DNA of 64,000 nucleotides from an uncultured Fidelibacterota bacterium (GTDB lineage Bacteria; Fidelibacterota; Marinisomatia; Marinisomatales; TCS55). This document shows, piece after piece, positions 56,860-64,000 of the stretch; positions within the stretch are counted from its first letter, which is position 1, and the number at the start of each line of letters is the position of its first letter. Location of the stretch: the NCBI GenBank assembly GCA_902615915.1, contig CACMQQ010000006.1, positions 23,624 through 87,623 of the forward strand. The letters run 5' to 3'. Both the position numbers and the translations under genes were made by a program. The notes under the pieces were generated by a model that saw only the letters and a list, made by a program, of their open reading frames with translations, had not been told where the DNA came from and ran no database searches.

Positions 56860-57753
56860 TTGAACAAAGCAAAAAAATATTTTGACCCTAAAACAGCTGC
56901 AAAACTAAGCAATGTACCACTTAGAGCTAGGTTGGCTGTTGAAGGATATTTAATTGGTCAACATAAGAGTCCATACCATGGTTTCAGTGTAGAATTTTCT
57001 GAACATAAAGCCTACGGAATTGGTGACGAGATTAAACATATTGATTGGAAAATATTTGGTAAAACTGACCGTTATTATGTTAAAAGATTTGAAGAAGAAA
57101 CTAATCTTCGATCATACATTTTATTAGACACCAGTAGATCTATGGGATTTGGAAATGGCTCAATTGATAAAATTACGTATGGAGCTTTTCTAAGCACAGC
57201 ATTATCCTATTTAATGCTAAAACAAAGAGATTCTGTCGGGTTGGTACTTTTTAATGATAAAATAACAAAATTTTTACCTGGCAAAGCATCGAAATCTCAC
57301 CTTAACATAATCATGAACACCCTTGATAAAATTGAGCTTGGCAATAATACGAAGATAAAACCTATTTTAAATCAAATGGCAGAACGAATAAAAAAAAGGG
57401 GATTAGTAATACTTATATCAGATTTATTAGATGATCCTGATGAAATAATGAAAGGGCTCAGCCATTTCAAGCATAATAAGCAAGAAGTAATAGTATTTCA
57501 CATTTTAGATAAAAAAGAGTTTGATTTCGACTTTAAAAAAAGAACAAAGTTTATAGATATGGAAACAGGTGAAACAATAACAACCGACCCTTGGCATATA
57601 CGTGAATCCTATAAAGAGCGGTTTGACTTATATCAGAAAAAATATAAACTAGGTTGCCGAAAACAAAAAATAGATTACGTTCCGCTTTTTACAGACCACC
57701 CCATAGATAATGCCTTAAGTGAATACCTAAAGAAAAGAAAAAAGACTTATTAA
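56860..57753 (+). CDS. DUF58 protein with VWA-like domain
   Basis: 297 residues from TTG. The N-terminal DUF58 part is FDPKTAAKLSNVPLRARLAVEGYLIGQHKSPYHGFSVEFSEHKAYGIGDEIKHIDWKIFGKTDRYYVKRFEEETNL. The MIDAS motif LLDTSRSMGFG (DxSxS) starts the VWA-like fold, ending ISDLLDDPDEIMKGL. It is the soluble type without membrane helices. Coupled to the MoxR gene; together they are probably an envelope or protein-assembly chaperone pair. The usual downstream BatA/BatB genes are absent. Confidence 0.92.
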   Translation: MNKAKKYFDPKTAAKLSNVPLRARLAVEGYLIGQHKSPYHGFSVEFSEHKAYGIGDEIKHIDWKIFGKTDRYYVKRFEEETNLRSYILLDTSRSMGFGNGSIDKITYGAFLSTALSYLMLKQRDSVGLVLFNDKITKFLPGKASKSHLNIIMNTLDKIELGNNTKIKPILNQMAERIKKRGLVILISDLLDDPDEIMKGLSHFKHNKQEVIVFHILDKKEFDFDFKKRTKFIDMETGETITTDPWHIRESYKERFDLYQKKYKLGCRKQKIDYVPLFTDHPIDNALSEYLKKRKKTY

Positions 57754-57756
57754 AGT

Positions 57757-58860
57757 TTATTTTTGATTTTCCGCTGAGATATTCATTTTATAATCTATAA
57801 GCTTAAGTGCTTTTGCGTACTGTTCTTGATTATCAGTATCAATTTCGTTCAAAGATCTTAATTTAGATCTTGCTTTTTTATACCACCTCTCAGCTTGAAA
57901 ATAGTCTTTTTTGAAATTTTCTTCAGTTCCGTTAAAATATTTATCACCTAGTTGCTCATATAAAGTCGCCATTCCTAAAAGCGCTTCAAAATCTTCTTCA
58001 TTTAAATAATAAGCTTCTTCAAAAGCAATGTCTGCATCGTTGTAATTATTCAACTGCATGTTTAAGACTCCAAGATTATAATAAAGGTCAGCTTTTCTGT
58101 TCTTATCTTGTTCACTTTCGATTGCAGATTTAAAAGTTTCAATAGACTTTTCTTTTTGATCATCCTCGTAGTAAAGCATTGCTAGTTGCCTAATTGCATC
58201 TGAATTGGCTGGATCAATGCTGATAGCTTTTTCAATATATTCTATGGCTGATTTCTTCTCACCAGTTAAGGCAAGGATTTGACCTAGACTATAATTAGGT
58301 TGAAAGTCGTTAGGCGATGCATCCAACGCTTTTTGTGCGCTTTCAATTGCCATCTGATTATTTCCTGCCTCATAATATGAATTTGCTAAAATAAGATATG
58401 TTTCGTTAGAAAGCGGGTCAATCTCAATAGACTCCTTAAATAAAGTTATTGCTTCATCCAAAAGTGATTTATCATTACTTGCTTTAAAGTCATTATATCT
58501 CCTAACAGCATTATTGTAACTTTCAGTCCAAAACATATTTCTATAGTTTTTGGTGACCTCAGAAATTGGTCTTCCATTTTGTACTCTAGCTGCAGGATTA
58601 ATGGCAAGTGCCTTGTCAAACATCTCATTCATTTTCTGCCACTCTCTTTTCTTAGAGTGGACATAATAACCAATATCTACCATTACAGCTGCATTTTCAG
58701 GTTCTACTTCAAGGGCTTTAAAAAGATACTCCTCAGCTTTAGCCCAATCTTTGTCTTGGATAGCAACTTTTGCAGTACTGTATTCAACAGATGATCCACA
58801 TCCAACTATAAGTATTAAAGATGAAAATAAAATAAAAAATAATTTGCTATTGAAGAACAT
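57757..58860 (-). CDS. TPR-repeat lipoprotein
   Basis: I place the start at ATG 58860, four bases after GAGGG, giving MFFNSKLFFILFSSLILIVGC with a lipobox. The track's TTG at 58923 would put 21 residues before the signal. About 367 residues result. Nine or so tetratricopeptide units follow (KDWAKAEEYLFKALEVEPENAAVMVDIGYY; NEAYLILANSYYEAGNNQMAIESAQKALDASP type; DPANSDAIRQLAMLYYEDD). Probably an outer-membrane scaffold protein; partner unknown. Follows the PfkB gene on the same strand. Confidence 0.85.
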   Translation of the reverse strand: MFFNSKLFFILFSSLILIVGCGSSVEYSTAKVAIQDKDWAKAEEYLFKALEVEPENAAVMVDIGYYVHSKKREWQKMNEMFDKALAINPAARVQNGRPISEVTKNYRNMFWTESYNNAVRRYNDFKASNDKSLLDEAITLFKESIEIDPLSNETYLILANSYYEAGNNQMAIESAQKALDASPNDFQPNYSLGQILALTGEKKSAIEYIEKAISIDPANSDAIRQLAMLYYEDDQKEKSIETFKSAIESEQDKNRKADLYYNLGVLNMQLNNYNDADIAFEEAYYLNEEDFEALLGMATLYEQLGDKYFNGTEENFKKDYFQAERWYKKARSKLRSLNEIDTDNQEQYAKALKLIDYKMNISAENQK

Positions 58861-58919
58861 TAATCCCTCGATTTTTATTAAAGTTATAGTGTTTAAATTA
58901 GACACCCAAATTGGCTCAA

Positions 58920-59813
58920 TCAAGAACTTAGAGTGGAATATAAGTTAGATTTTCTATCTTCTAATTCTTCCTCTGAAACATTTAATATGCAACTTGTACC
59001 AAACCCCTCTACGCAGAATGAAGCCATTGCAGAGCCGTTTACTAATGAATCAGACAAAGTGCCACCTTGCGCTAAAGTTGAAATAAATGCACCACCAAAG
59101 ACATCTCCTGCTCCAGTTGGATCAACAACATTAACTTTATATGCACCAATCTTTATATTTTCTTCGTTGCTAAATAGCTCTGCTCCCTGACCTCCTTTTT
59201 TAACCACTACTATCTTTAGACCAAGATCTAAAAATATTGATGCTGAATCATAAATAGTCTTTTTCCCGCTAAGTAAACTAGCCTCACTTTCATTAATGAA
59301 AAGTATATCGGACGAAGAAAGCACATTATGCAGACTATCTTTAGCGATATCAATCCAAAGATTCATTGTATCAATTGCAATTATTTTGTTCGAATTCAAG
59401 CTTTGATCAATAACGAGTTGCTGTAAGTCTGGGTGTATATTGGCTAAAAAAATATGAGAATGATTTTGATTGCTTTTTGATAAAACAGGCTTAAAATCTT
59501 CAAATGCGCCTAAATCTGTAAATAATGTTTCTCTGTCATCCCAATTTTTTAAATATTTACCACCCCAACTAAATGTTTTACCCTTTGAAATAATTAAATC
59601 GTCAAGATTATTTGAATATTTTTTAAAAATTTTCTTACCCTCTTTTGGAAAATCGTAACCTACTATTCCAACAATAGAAGTCGGTACATTTTCACCTGAA
59701 ACTACAAGCGAATACGTTGTTGAACCGCCCAAGATATTCTTGCGACTATCAAATGGCGTTTCTATTGAGTCAATAGCTATTGATCCAACAATTAATAATG
59801 TATTATTTTGCAT
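58920..59813 (-). CDS. PfkB-family carbohydrate/nucleoside kinase
   Basis: Start at ATG 59813 with GGAG six bases upstream, instead of TTG 59825. About 297 residues. The PfkB signature 2 is VNVVDPTGAGDVFGGAFISTLAQGG with catalytic Asp in GAGD. The N-terminus LLIVGSIAIDSIETPFDSRKNILGGSTTYS has the family's substrate Asp and Gly pair. NESEASLLSGKKTI and IVVVKKGGQGAELF are typical. Resembles the adenosine/sugar kinase branch with unassigned substrate. No sugar or nucleoside pathway genes adjoin. Confidence 0.85.
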   Translation of the reverse strand: MQNNTLLIVGSIAIDSIETPFDSRKNILGGSTTYSLVVSGENVPTSIVGIVGYDFPKEGKKIFKKYSNNLDDLIISKGKTFSWGGKYLKNWDDRETLFTDLGAFEDFKPVLSKSNQNHSHIFLANIHPDLQQLVIDQSLNSNKIIAIDTMNLWIDIAKDSLHNVLSSSDILFINESEASLLSGKKTIYDSASIFLDLGLKIVVVKKGGQGAELFSNEENIKIGAYKVNVVDPTGAGDVFGGAFISTLAQGGTLSDSLVNGSAMASFCVEGFGTSCILNVSEEELEDRKSNLYSTLSS

Positions 59814-59894
59814 TAAAATCTCCAATTATTAACATATATGCTGATTAAAGTTAAATACTTGCTGCAATAAAATTCGTCATGTAATTTCAAACCT

Positions 59895-60668
59895 ATGTCA
59901 CTGAAAACCTACGCCATAATTACAGATGTTCACGGAAATTCATCGTCTTTAAAAGAAGCAATAAAAATAATTAATAAAAGAAGTGATGTTGATCAAATCA
60001 TTTGCTTGGGAGATTATTTTGCTCTTGGGCCTGACCCAATGGGCTGCTATCAGTTACTTGAATCGCTTTCAAATTGTATTTTCCTTAGAGGAAATCACGA
60101 GCGATACCTTATCGAAAATCTTTGGACACATGAACGGCCAAACCTTGAAGGAATGTCTCCTGATGACCCAATATGCAAAGAAATAGTTCAAAATGAAAAA
60201 TGGACAGCAGAAATGATAGGAGAAAAAGGTAGAAATTTTTGTAACAAAACACGAATTGCAGAAAGACAAATTATTGAAGATACACTAGTTGAATTTACTC
60301 ATGCATGGTATCAGAGAGATGAGATACCTCCTACAATGGATGAAGCTATTGCATGGAAAAATCATATTTTAAAAGCTAACAATAAAATTAAGCACTTTAT
60401 TTTTGTACATGGACATACCCATTTACCAAGAAAAGAAGAAAAAGAAAATTTAAAAATTTTATGCCAGGGTGCAACTGGACTACCTTTTGATGAAGACCCC
60501 AGAGGGTCAATTGCTTTTTTAAAAATTGGCAGGAAATTTAATTGGGAAATCGTTCGATATGAATATGACAGAAAAAAATCTATTGATATGTTAGAAGATA
60601 TCAAGCCTCCATTTTATAAAAATCTTCAAAATACTATTCGATACGCCACTATCAGGAATGATATTTAA
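59895..60668 (+). CDS. Calcineurin-like metallophosphoesterase
   Basis: 257 residues. All metal-site motifs are present: DVHGN (DxH), CLGDYFALGPDP (GD), LRGNHERYL (GNHE), FTHAWY and HGHTHLPR. Extra aromatic and charged insert ~75-135 (HERPNLEGMSPDDP). The family cleaves phosphomonoesters or diesters such as Ap4A or 2',3'-cAMP; substrate not readable. It lies 26 bases before the cysteine desulfurase gene. Confidence 0.9.
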   Translation: MSLKTYAIITDVHGNSSSLKEAIKIINKRSDVDQIICLGDYFALGPDPMGCYQLLESLSNCIFLRGNHERYLIENLWTHERPNLEGMSPDDPICKEIVQNEKWTAEMIGEKGRNFCNKTRIAERQIIEDTLVEFTHAWYQRDEIPPTMDEAIAWKNHILKANNKIKHFIFVHGHTHLPRKEEKENLKILCQGATGLPFDEDPRGSIAFLKIGRKFNWEIVRYEYDRKKSIDMLEDIKPPFYKNLQNTIRYATIRNDI

Positions 60669-60694
60669 TTAAGTAAGAATTATTCATTATTAAT

Positions 60695-61810
60695 ATGGCT
60701 TATTTTGACAACAGCGCAACTACTCCGATTCATCCTGATGTTGTTAAAGCTATGAATGATTCGAACACTTTACATTTTGGTAATCCATCTAGTGTACATT
60801 CTAAAGGCAGAAAAAGCAAAGCACTGATCGAAAATTCACGTACTGAAATAGCAAAATGTATAGGGGCTCAATCAGAAGAAATTATTTTTACAGGCAGTGG
60901 TTCTGAGAGCAATAATATGATTCTTTGGTCAATGCTTTATAACAATAAAAAGCATGTTATAACATCATCTATCGAGCACCCTGCTATTACAAAAGTTTTA
61001 ATTAGTCTTGCTAAATTTGGAATAAGTTTTACGGAATTGCCTGTTGATAAATACGGTATGGTCGATCCAGACACGCTACTCAAAGCAATAAGAAAAGATA
61101 CTGGCTTAATAACGATCATGATGGTTAATAACGAGATAGGAACTGTTCAACCAATAAGTGAATTAGCGTCTATTGCAAGCGAACATAATATCCCATTCCA
61201 CTCAGACACAGTCCAAGCGCTAGGCAAAATTCCATTATTAGTTAATGAACTAAATTGTGATTTTTTAAGTTTCTCTGCTCACAAATTCTACGGACCTAAA
61301 GGGGTTGGCTTTTTATATAAAAAGAAATTAAAAGAAATTAAATCTTTAACTATTGGAGGTAGCCAGGAAAGTGGTTATCGCGCAGGAACGGAAAATATTT
61401 CCGGCATTGTAGGGTTGGCGGTTGCAACTAAATTAATTAGAGAAAATTTACCTAAACGTATAGAACACTTGAAACATCTTGAAAAAAGATTTAAAGAAAA
61501 TTTAAAAAATATAAATTCTAAGATTTTTTACAATGGTCATCCTAAGATACGCGTCCCTGGCCTAATTAGCATGACTATTCCTGGATATCGTAGCGATATT
61601 ATGATGGCAAAATTAGATAGGGAAAATTTAGAAGTTTCAAGCGGATCCGCGTGTGGCTCTGGCTCAATAAAACCATCAAAGGTCTTGCGAGAGATAGGCC
61701 ATAAGGATAATATTAATGTTTGTACACTCAGAATCAGCTTTGGTAGAGACAATTCTTCAGAAGATGTTGATCGACTTGCAAATGCAATGATTAGTATAAT
61801 TAATGAGTAA
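60695..61810 (+). CDS. Cysteine desulfurase (IscS/NifS class V aminotransferase)
   Basis: 371 residues. YFDNSATTPIHPDVVKAM opens the fold. PLP-related residues lie in SSIEHPAI, NNEIGTVQPI and HSDTVQALGKIPL, and the PLP Lys is in SFSAHKFYGPKGVGFLY. GYRAGTENI and the catalytic Cys in SSGSACGSGSIKPSKVL complete it. It supplies sulfur as a persulfide. It overlaps mnmA by 8 bp, so its main job here is likely tRNA thiolation rather than iron-sulfur assembly; no iscU or suf gene is next to it. Confidence 0.95.
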   Translation: MAYFDNSATTPIHPDVVKAMNDSNTLHFGNPSSVHSKGRKSKALIENSRTEIAKCIGAQSEEIIFTGSGSESNNMILWSMLYNNKKHVITSSIEHPAITKVLISLAKFGISFTELPVDKYGMVDPDTLLKAIRKDTGLITIMMVNNEIGTVQPISELASIASEHNIPFHSDTVQALGKIPLLVNELNCDFLSFSAHKFYGPKGVGFLYKKKLKEIKSLTIGGSQESGYRAGTENISGIVGLAVATKLIRENLPKRIEHLKHLEKRFKENLKNINSKIFYNGHPKIRVPGLISMTIPGYRSDIMMAKLDRENLEVSSGSACGSGSIKPSKVLREIGHKDNINVCTLRISFGRDNSSEDVDRLANAMISIINE

Positions 61811-62879
61811 GCCTATAATTGTCGGTATTAGCGGCGGCGTTGATAGTTCAGTTTCAGCTTTTACACTAAAAGAAAAAGGGTATGAAATAGAATGCATCTT
61901 TATGAAAAACTGGGATGGAAATGAAGAATCTTGCACATCAGAGGAGGATTATAAAGACGCCTTGTTGGTTTGCGATAAAATTGATGTACCATTAAGAACG
62001 GTAAGCTTTGCTAAAGAATATTGGGACAATGTTTTTCAATACTTTCTATCTGAACATTCAAAAAATCGAACACCTAATCCAGATGTAATCTGTAATAGGG
62101 AAATTAAATTCAACTCTTTTTTAAATTATTCTATTGATCTTGGAGCAAAAAAAATAGCAACTGGTCACTATGCACAAATTAATAAAAAAGATGGACTGTA
62201 CACTCTCCATAAAGGCAAAGATAATACAAAAGACCAAAGTTATTTTTTATGCTCTCTAAATCAGAAAGCTCTATCTAGAAGCATATTTCCTATAGGCGAT
62301 ATCTCTAAAGATAGAGTTAGGCAAATAGCCAGAGATAATAATCTTCTAAATCATTCAAAAAAAGATAGTACTGGAATATGTTTTATAGGAGAGCAGGCGC
62401 ACTTTAAAAAATTTTTGAAAAAATACATTCCTGAGAAACCAGGTTTAATAAAGACCTCAGATGGAATTGCTTGTGGTCAACATGATGGCTTGATGTATTA
62501 CACAATTGGACAGAGAAAAGGGCTGGGAATAGGTGGCGGGTATGGTTCTAGCGAGCTACCATGGTTTGTTGCTGATAAAAATATTGAAGAAAATGTTCTT
62601 GTGGTTGCTCAGGGTCATGATCATCCGGCTTTATATCATTCTACCTTAACAGTATCTAATTTTAATTGGATATCGGGCACGCCCTCAAAAAAAAACAGCT
62701 TGACAGCAAAGATCAGATATCGCCAAAATGATCAAAATTGCAATATCGATGTCTTAAGCAAGGATAAAATTTATATCAAATTTGATGAACCACAATTTGC
62801 AATAACGCCTGGTCAATTTGCTGTTTTGTATGATAATGATGAGTGTCTGGGGGGAGGAATTATTGATGACAGAAAATAA
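61803..62879 (+). CDS. mnmA: tRNA-specific 2-thiouridylase MnmA
   Basis: 358 residues. PP-loop: IVGISGGVDSSVSAFTLKEKGYEIECIFMKNWD. Family motifs NPDVICNREIKFNSFLNYSIDLGAKKIATGHYA and KDSTGICFIGEQ carry the two catalytic Cys. GQHDGLMYYTIGQRKGLGIGG follows, then the C-terminal beta-barrel with CLGGGII. It makes s2U34 in Lys, Glu and Gln tRNAs, using sulfur from the overlapping desulfurase. Confidence 0.97.
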   Translation: MSKPIIVGISGGVDSSVSAFTLKEKGYEIECIFMKNWDGNEESCTSEEDYKDALLVCDKIDVPLRTVSFAKEYWDNVFQYFLSEHSKNRTPNPDVICNREIKFNSFLNYSIDLGAKKIATGHYAQINKKDGLYTLHKGKDNTKDQSYFLCSLNQKALSRSIFPIGDISKDRVRQIARDNNLLNHSKKDSTGICFIGEQAHFKKFLKKYIPEKPGLIKTSDGIACGQHDGLMYYTIGQRKGLGIGGGYGSSELPWFVADKNIEENVLVVAQGHDHPALYHSTLTVSNFNWISGTPSKKNSLTAKIRYRQNDQNCNIDVLSKDKIYIKFDEPQFAITPGQFAVLYDNDECLGGGIIDDRK

Positions 62880-62892
62880 AAAAATGTTTGGA

Positions 62893-62920
62893 ACTAATAT
62901 AGGCATTTATTAGTATTTTT
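62893..62920 (+). terminator. Possible terminator after mnmA
   Basis: ACTAATA pairs perfectly with TATTAGT around an 8-base loop and is followed by ATTTTTT. It lies between mnmA and the next ATG at 62925. The stem has only one G-C pair and so is weak. Confidence 0.4.
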
Positions 62921-62924
62921 TACT

Positions 62925-63389
62925 ATGAGATTGCTAATTAAAACTACCTTGACCATATTGCTATTTTTTAATTTTTCTTATTCACAATTTAAAAATAGTA
63001 TAAAGTCCAACAAAATACCAGTTAACTCAAAAGGATTATCTCATGCTCAAGCAGCTTCTTTTCTTAATTCAAATAGATTTTCTTTGAATCAAAATTTTGG
63101 AATGAGCATGACAAGCTTCAATGGCCAATCTATTTCAATTGGAACATATTCAAATCAAGTAGAATATTTTATAAAGGACAATATGCGTTTAACAACAAAC
63201 ATTGGAATATCCTATCCAATGAGTGGCTCATCTCCATTGATGCAAAGTAATTTTATGAGCCCTAAGATATTTTATGGCGCAAATTTTGATTATAAAGTAA
63301 GCGAAAATATGTTATTTAATTTTTCGATAAATAACTACCAATTCAATACAAGTCGTTTTTCAAATAATATTTACAACTACAGTAGATAG
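62925..63389 (+). CDS. Secreted/outer-membrane-like protein of unknown function
   Basis: 154 residues with signal MRLLIKTTLTILLFFNFSYS. The remainder has alternating polar/hydrophobic strands (NMRLTTNIGISYPM, FYGANFDYKVSENMLFNFSINNYQFN), like a small outer-membrane beta structure. Low complexity in Ser/Asn. No family recognised. It lacks a Shine-Dalgarno and its start lies directly after the hairpin at 62893-62920. The LytR_C gene follows 5 bases later. Confidence 0.55.
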   Translation: MRLLIKTTLTILLFFNFSYSQFKNSIKSNKIPVNSKGLSHAQAASFLNSNRFSLNQNFGMSMTSFNGQSISIGTYSNQVEYFIKDNMRLTTNIGISYPMSGSSPLMQSNFMSPKIFYGANFDYKVSENMLFNFSINNYQFNTSRFSNNIYNYSR

Positions 63390-63394
63390 CTAAA

Positions 63395-63946
63395 GTGGCA
63401 AAGATCAAGCGGAATAAATCTCCAAAGTCCTTAATATCAAAAAATAAAACCCAATCTAGTAGTAAAATTTTAAATGGTGGAATTGCTTTAATGGCAATTT
63501 TCCTTGTAGGGTTTATTTTTTCTTTTTCAACCAAGATAATTCAAAATGGAGATATTGATAAAGTTCAATTTCCTGCTATGTCCATTTCTGAATCAGCTGA
63601 GGAAATATATGAATCTAACCCCCTACTTGACATTGATATCGAGATTCTAAATGGTTGTGGTGAGCCGGGCCTCGCTGCTAAATTTTCTGACCTGTTAAGA
63701 AAAGAACGCATTGACGTAGTTAGATCAGAAAACGCAAATCATTTTGATTACGAGAAGACAATTTTAATTCAACGTACTGAAAATGTAGAGGGAATGAAAA
63801 TTGTAGCCAAAGCATTAAATCTAGATATAAATGACAAAAATCAGGTAATCACGCTTGTTGATTCAGATCTTGATGTGGACCTTACTCTCATAGTTGGTAA
63901 GGATTATCGAAACATTCCAGCTATACGGCGCTACATAAGTAATTAA
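63395..63946 (+). CDS. Membrane-anchored LytR_C-domain protein
   Basis: 183 residues from GTG. A basic cytoplasmic tail (KIKRNKSPKSLISKNKTQ) precedes one membrane helix (~29-48, GGIALMAIFLVGFIFSFS). The C-terminal ~95 residues are a LytR_C domain (LLDIDIEILNGCGEPGLAAKFSDLLRKERIDVVRSENAN ... LTLIVGKDYRNI). It lacks the LytR-CpsA-Psr catalytic domain, so it is an accessory envelope protein, not a ligase. It is followed at once by another gene. Confidence 0.8.
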   Translation: MAKIKRNKSPKSLISKNKTQSSSKILNGGIALMAIFLVGFIFSFSTKIIQNGDIDKVQFPAMSISESAEEIYESNPLLDIDIEILNGCGEPGLAAKFSDLLRKERIDVVRSENANHFDYEKTILIQRTENVEGMKIVAKALNLDINDKNQVITLVDSDLDVDLTLIVGKDYRNIPAIRRYISN

Positions 63947-63947
63947 T

Positions 63948-64000
63948 TTGATAAAAAAGACTAAAGCCGCTGATGATCTAACAGCGCAGATAGTAGAGCT
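63948..64000 (+). CDS. Start of a further CDS, cut by the window edge
   Basis: From TTG 63948 the frame reads MIKKTKAADDLTAQIVEL and continues off the window. LytR_C genes are often followed by the ribosome silencing factor RsfS, and the helical start is compatible with it. Seventeen residues are too few to confirm. Confidence 0.35.
   Translation, partial: MIKKTKAADDLTAQIVE

Overview
The window is AT-rich and densely coded: about 50 protein genes, one tRNA, no gap over 300 bases, and no insertion sequence, phage gene or CRISPR array that I could see. The cell is Gram-negative, shown by LptD, a TonB-dependent receptor, a secretin and many lipoproteins. Several exported proteins end in type IX secretion (Por) C-terminal domains of the 'NYPNPFNPTT...SGVYFYRL...KKM.L.K' kind. 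They sit beside PorV/UPF0164-like outer-membrane proteins and large 'VVPNPY' surface proteins. With the low GC, this combination suggests the Fibrobacterota-Chlorobiota-Bacteroidota side of the tree, most likely Candidatus Marinimicrobia (SAR406). That placement is inference, not proof.

Bases 1-25607 form a beta-glucan (probably laminarin) locus. On the + strand are the end of a giant surface protein, a PorV-like protein, a CBM-like T9SS cargo protein, a lipoprotein alpha/beta hydrolase and a GH5 lipoprotein. On the - strand is an LTD/CBM T9SS protein. It is followed by a translationally coupled operon: TonB receptor, giant surface protein, PorV-like protein, SurA-like foldase lipoprotein, GH16 laminarinase, and GH5-CBM6-T9SS glucanase. 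The two halves converge on the two GH5 genes. A divergent + operon supplies an ExoI-type GH3 beta-glucosidase, a ROK sugar kinase and a small membrane protein. Together they describe endo-cleavage at the surface, uptake through the TonB receptor, exo-cleavage to glucose, and phosphorylation. No SusD homologue is visible; the giant T9SS protein holds the position SusD would take.

Bases 25608-40018 are mixed. They hold a 2,4-dienoyl-CoA reductase-like SDR, an unusual histidine-rich three-repeat secreted protein, a secretin with a partner lipoprotein, and an ATP/ADP-translocase-like MFS protein fused to HEAT-like and cyclic-nucleotide-binding regions. A divergent UshA-like phosphoesterase, a YidD-like membrane fusion, tRNA-Thr(CGT), a CsgG/LpoB-like protein, OsmC and an FKBP lipoprotein follow, with several hypotheticals.

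Bases 40185-64000 are mostly housekeeping. LptD, HisS and TopA come first. TopA leads a tightly overlapping run: CcmH-like protein, GlyRS, YccA-family protein, PepSY protein, D-aminoacylase and gamma-glutamyltranspeptidase. Then come purine nucleoside phosphorylase, RlmN, MoxR-DUF58, a TPR lipoprotein, a PfkB kinase, a metallophosphoesterase, the IscS-like/MnmA tRNA thiolation pair, an outer-membrane-like hypothetical, a LytR_C protein and the start of one more gene at the right edge.
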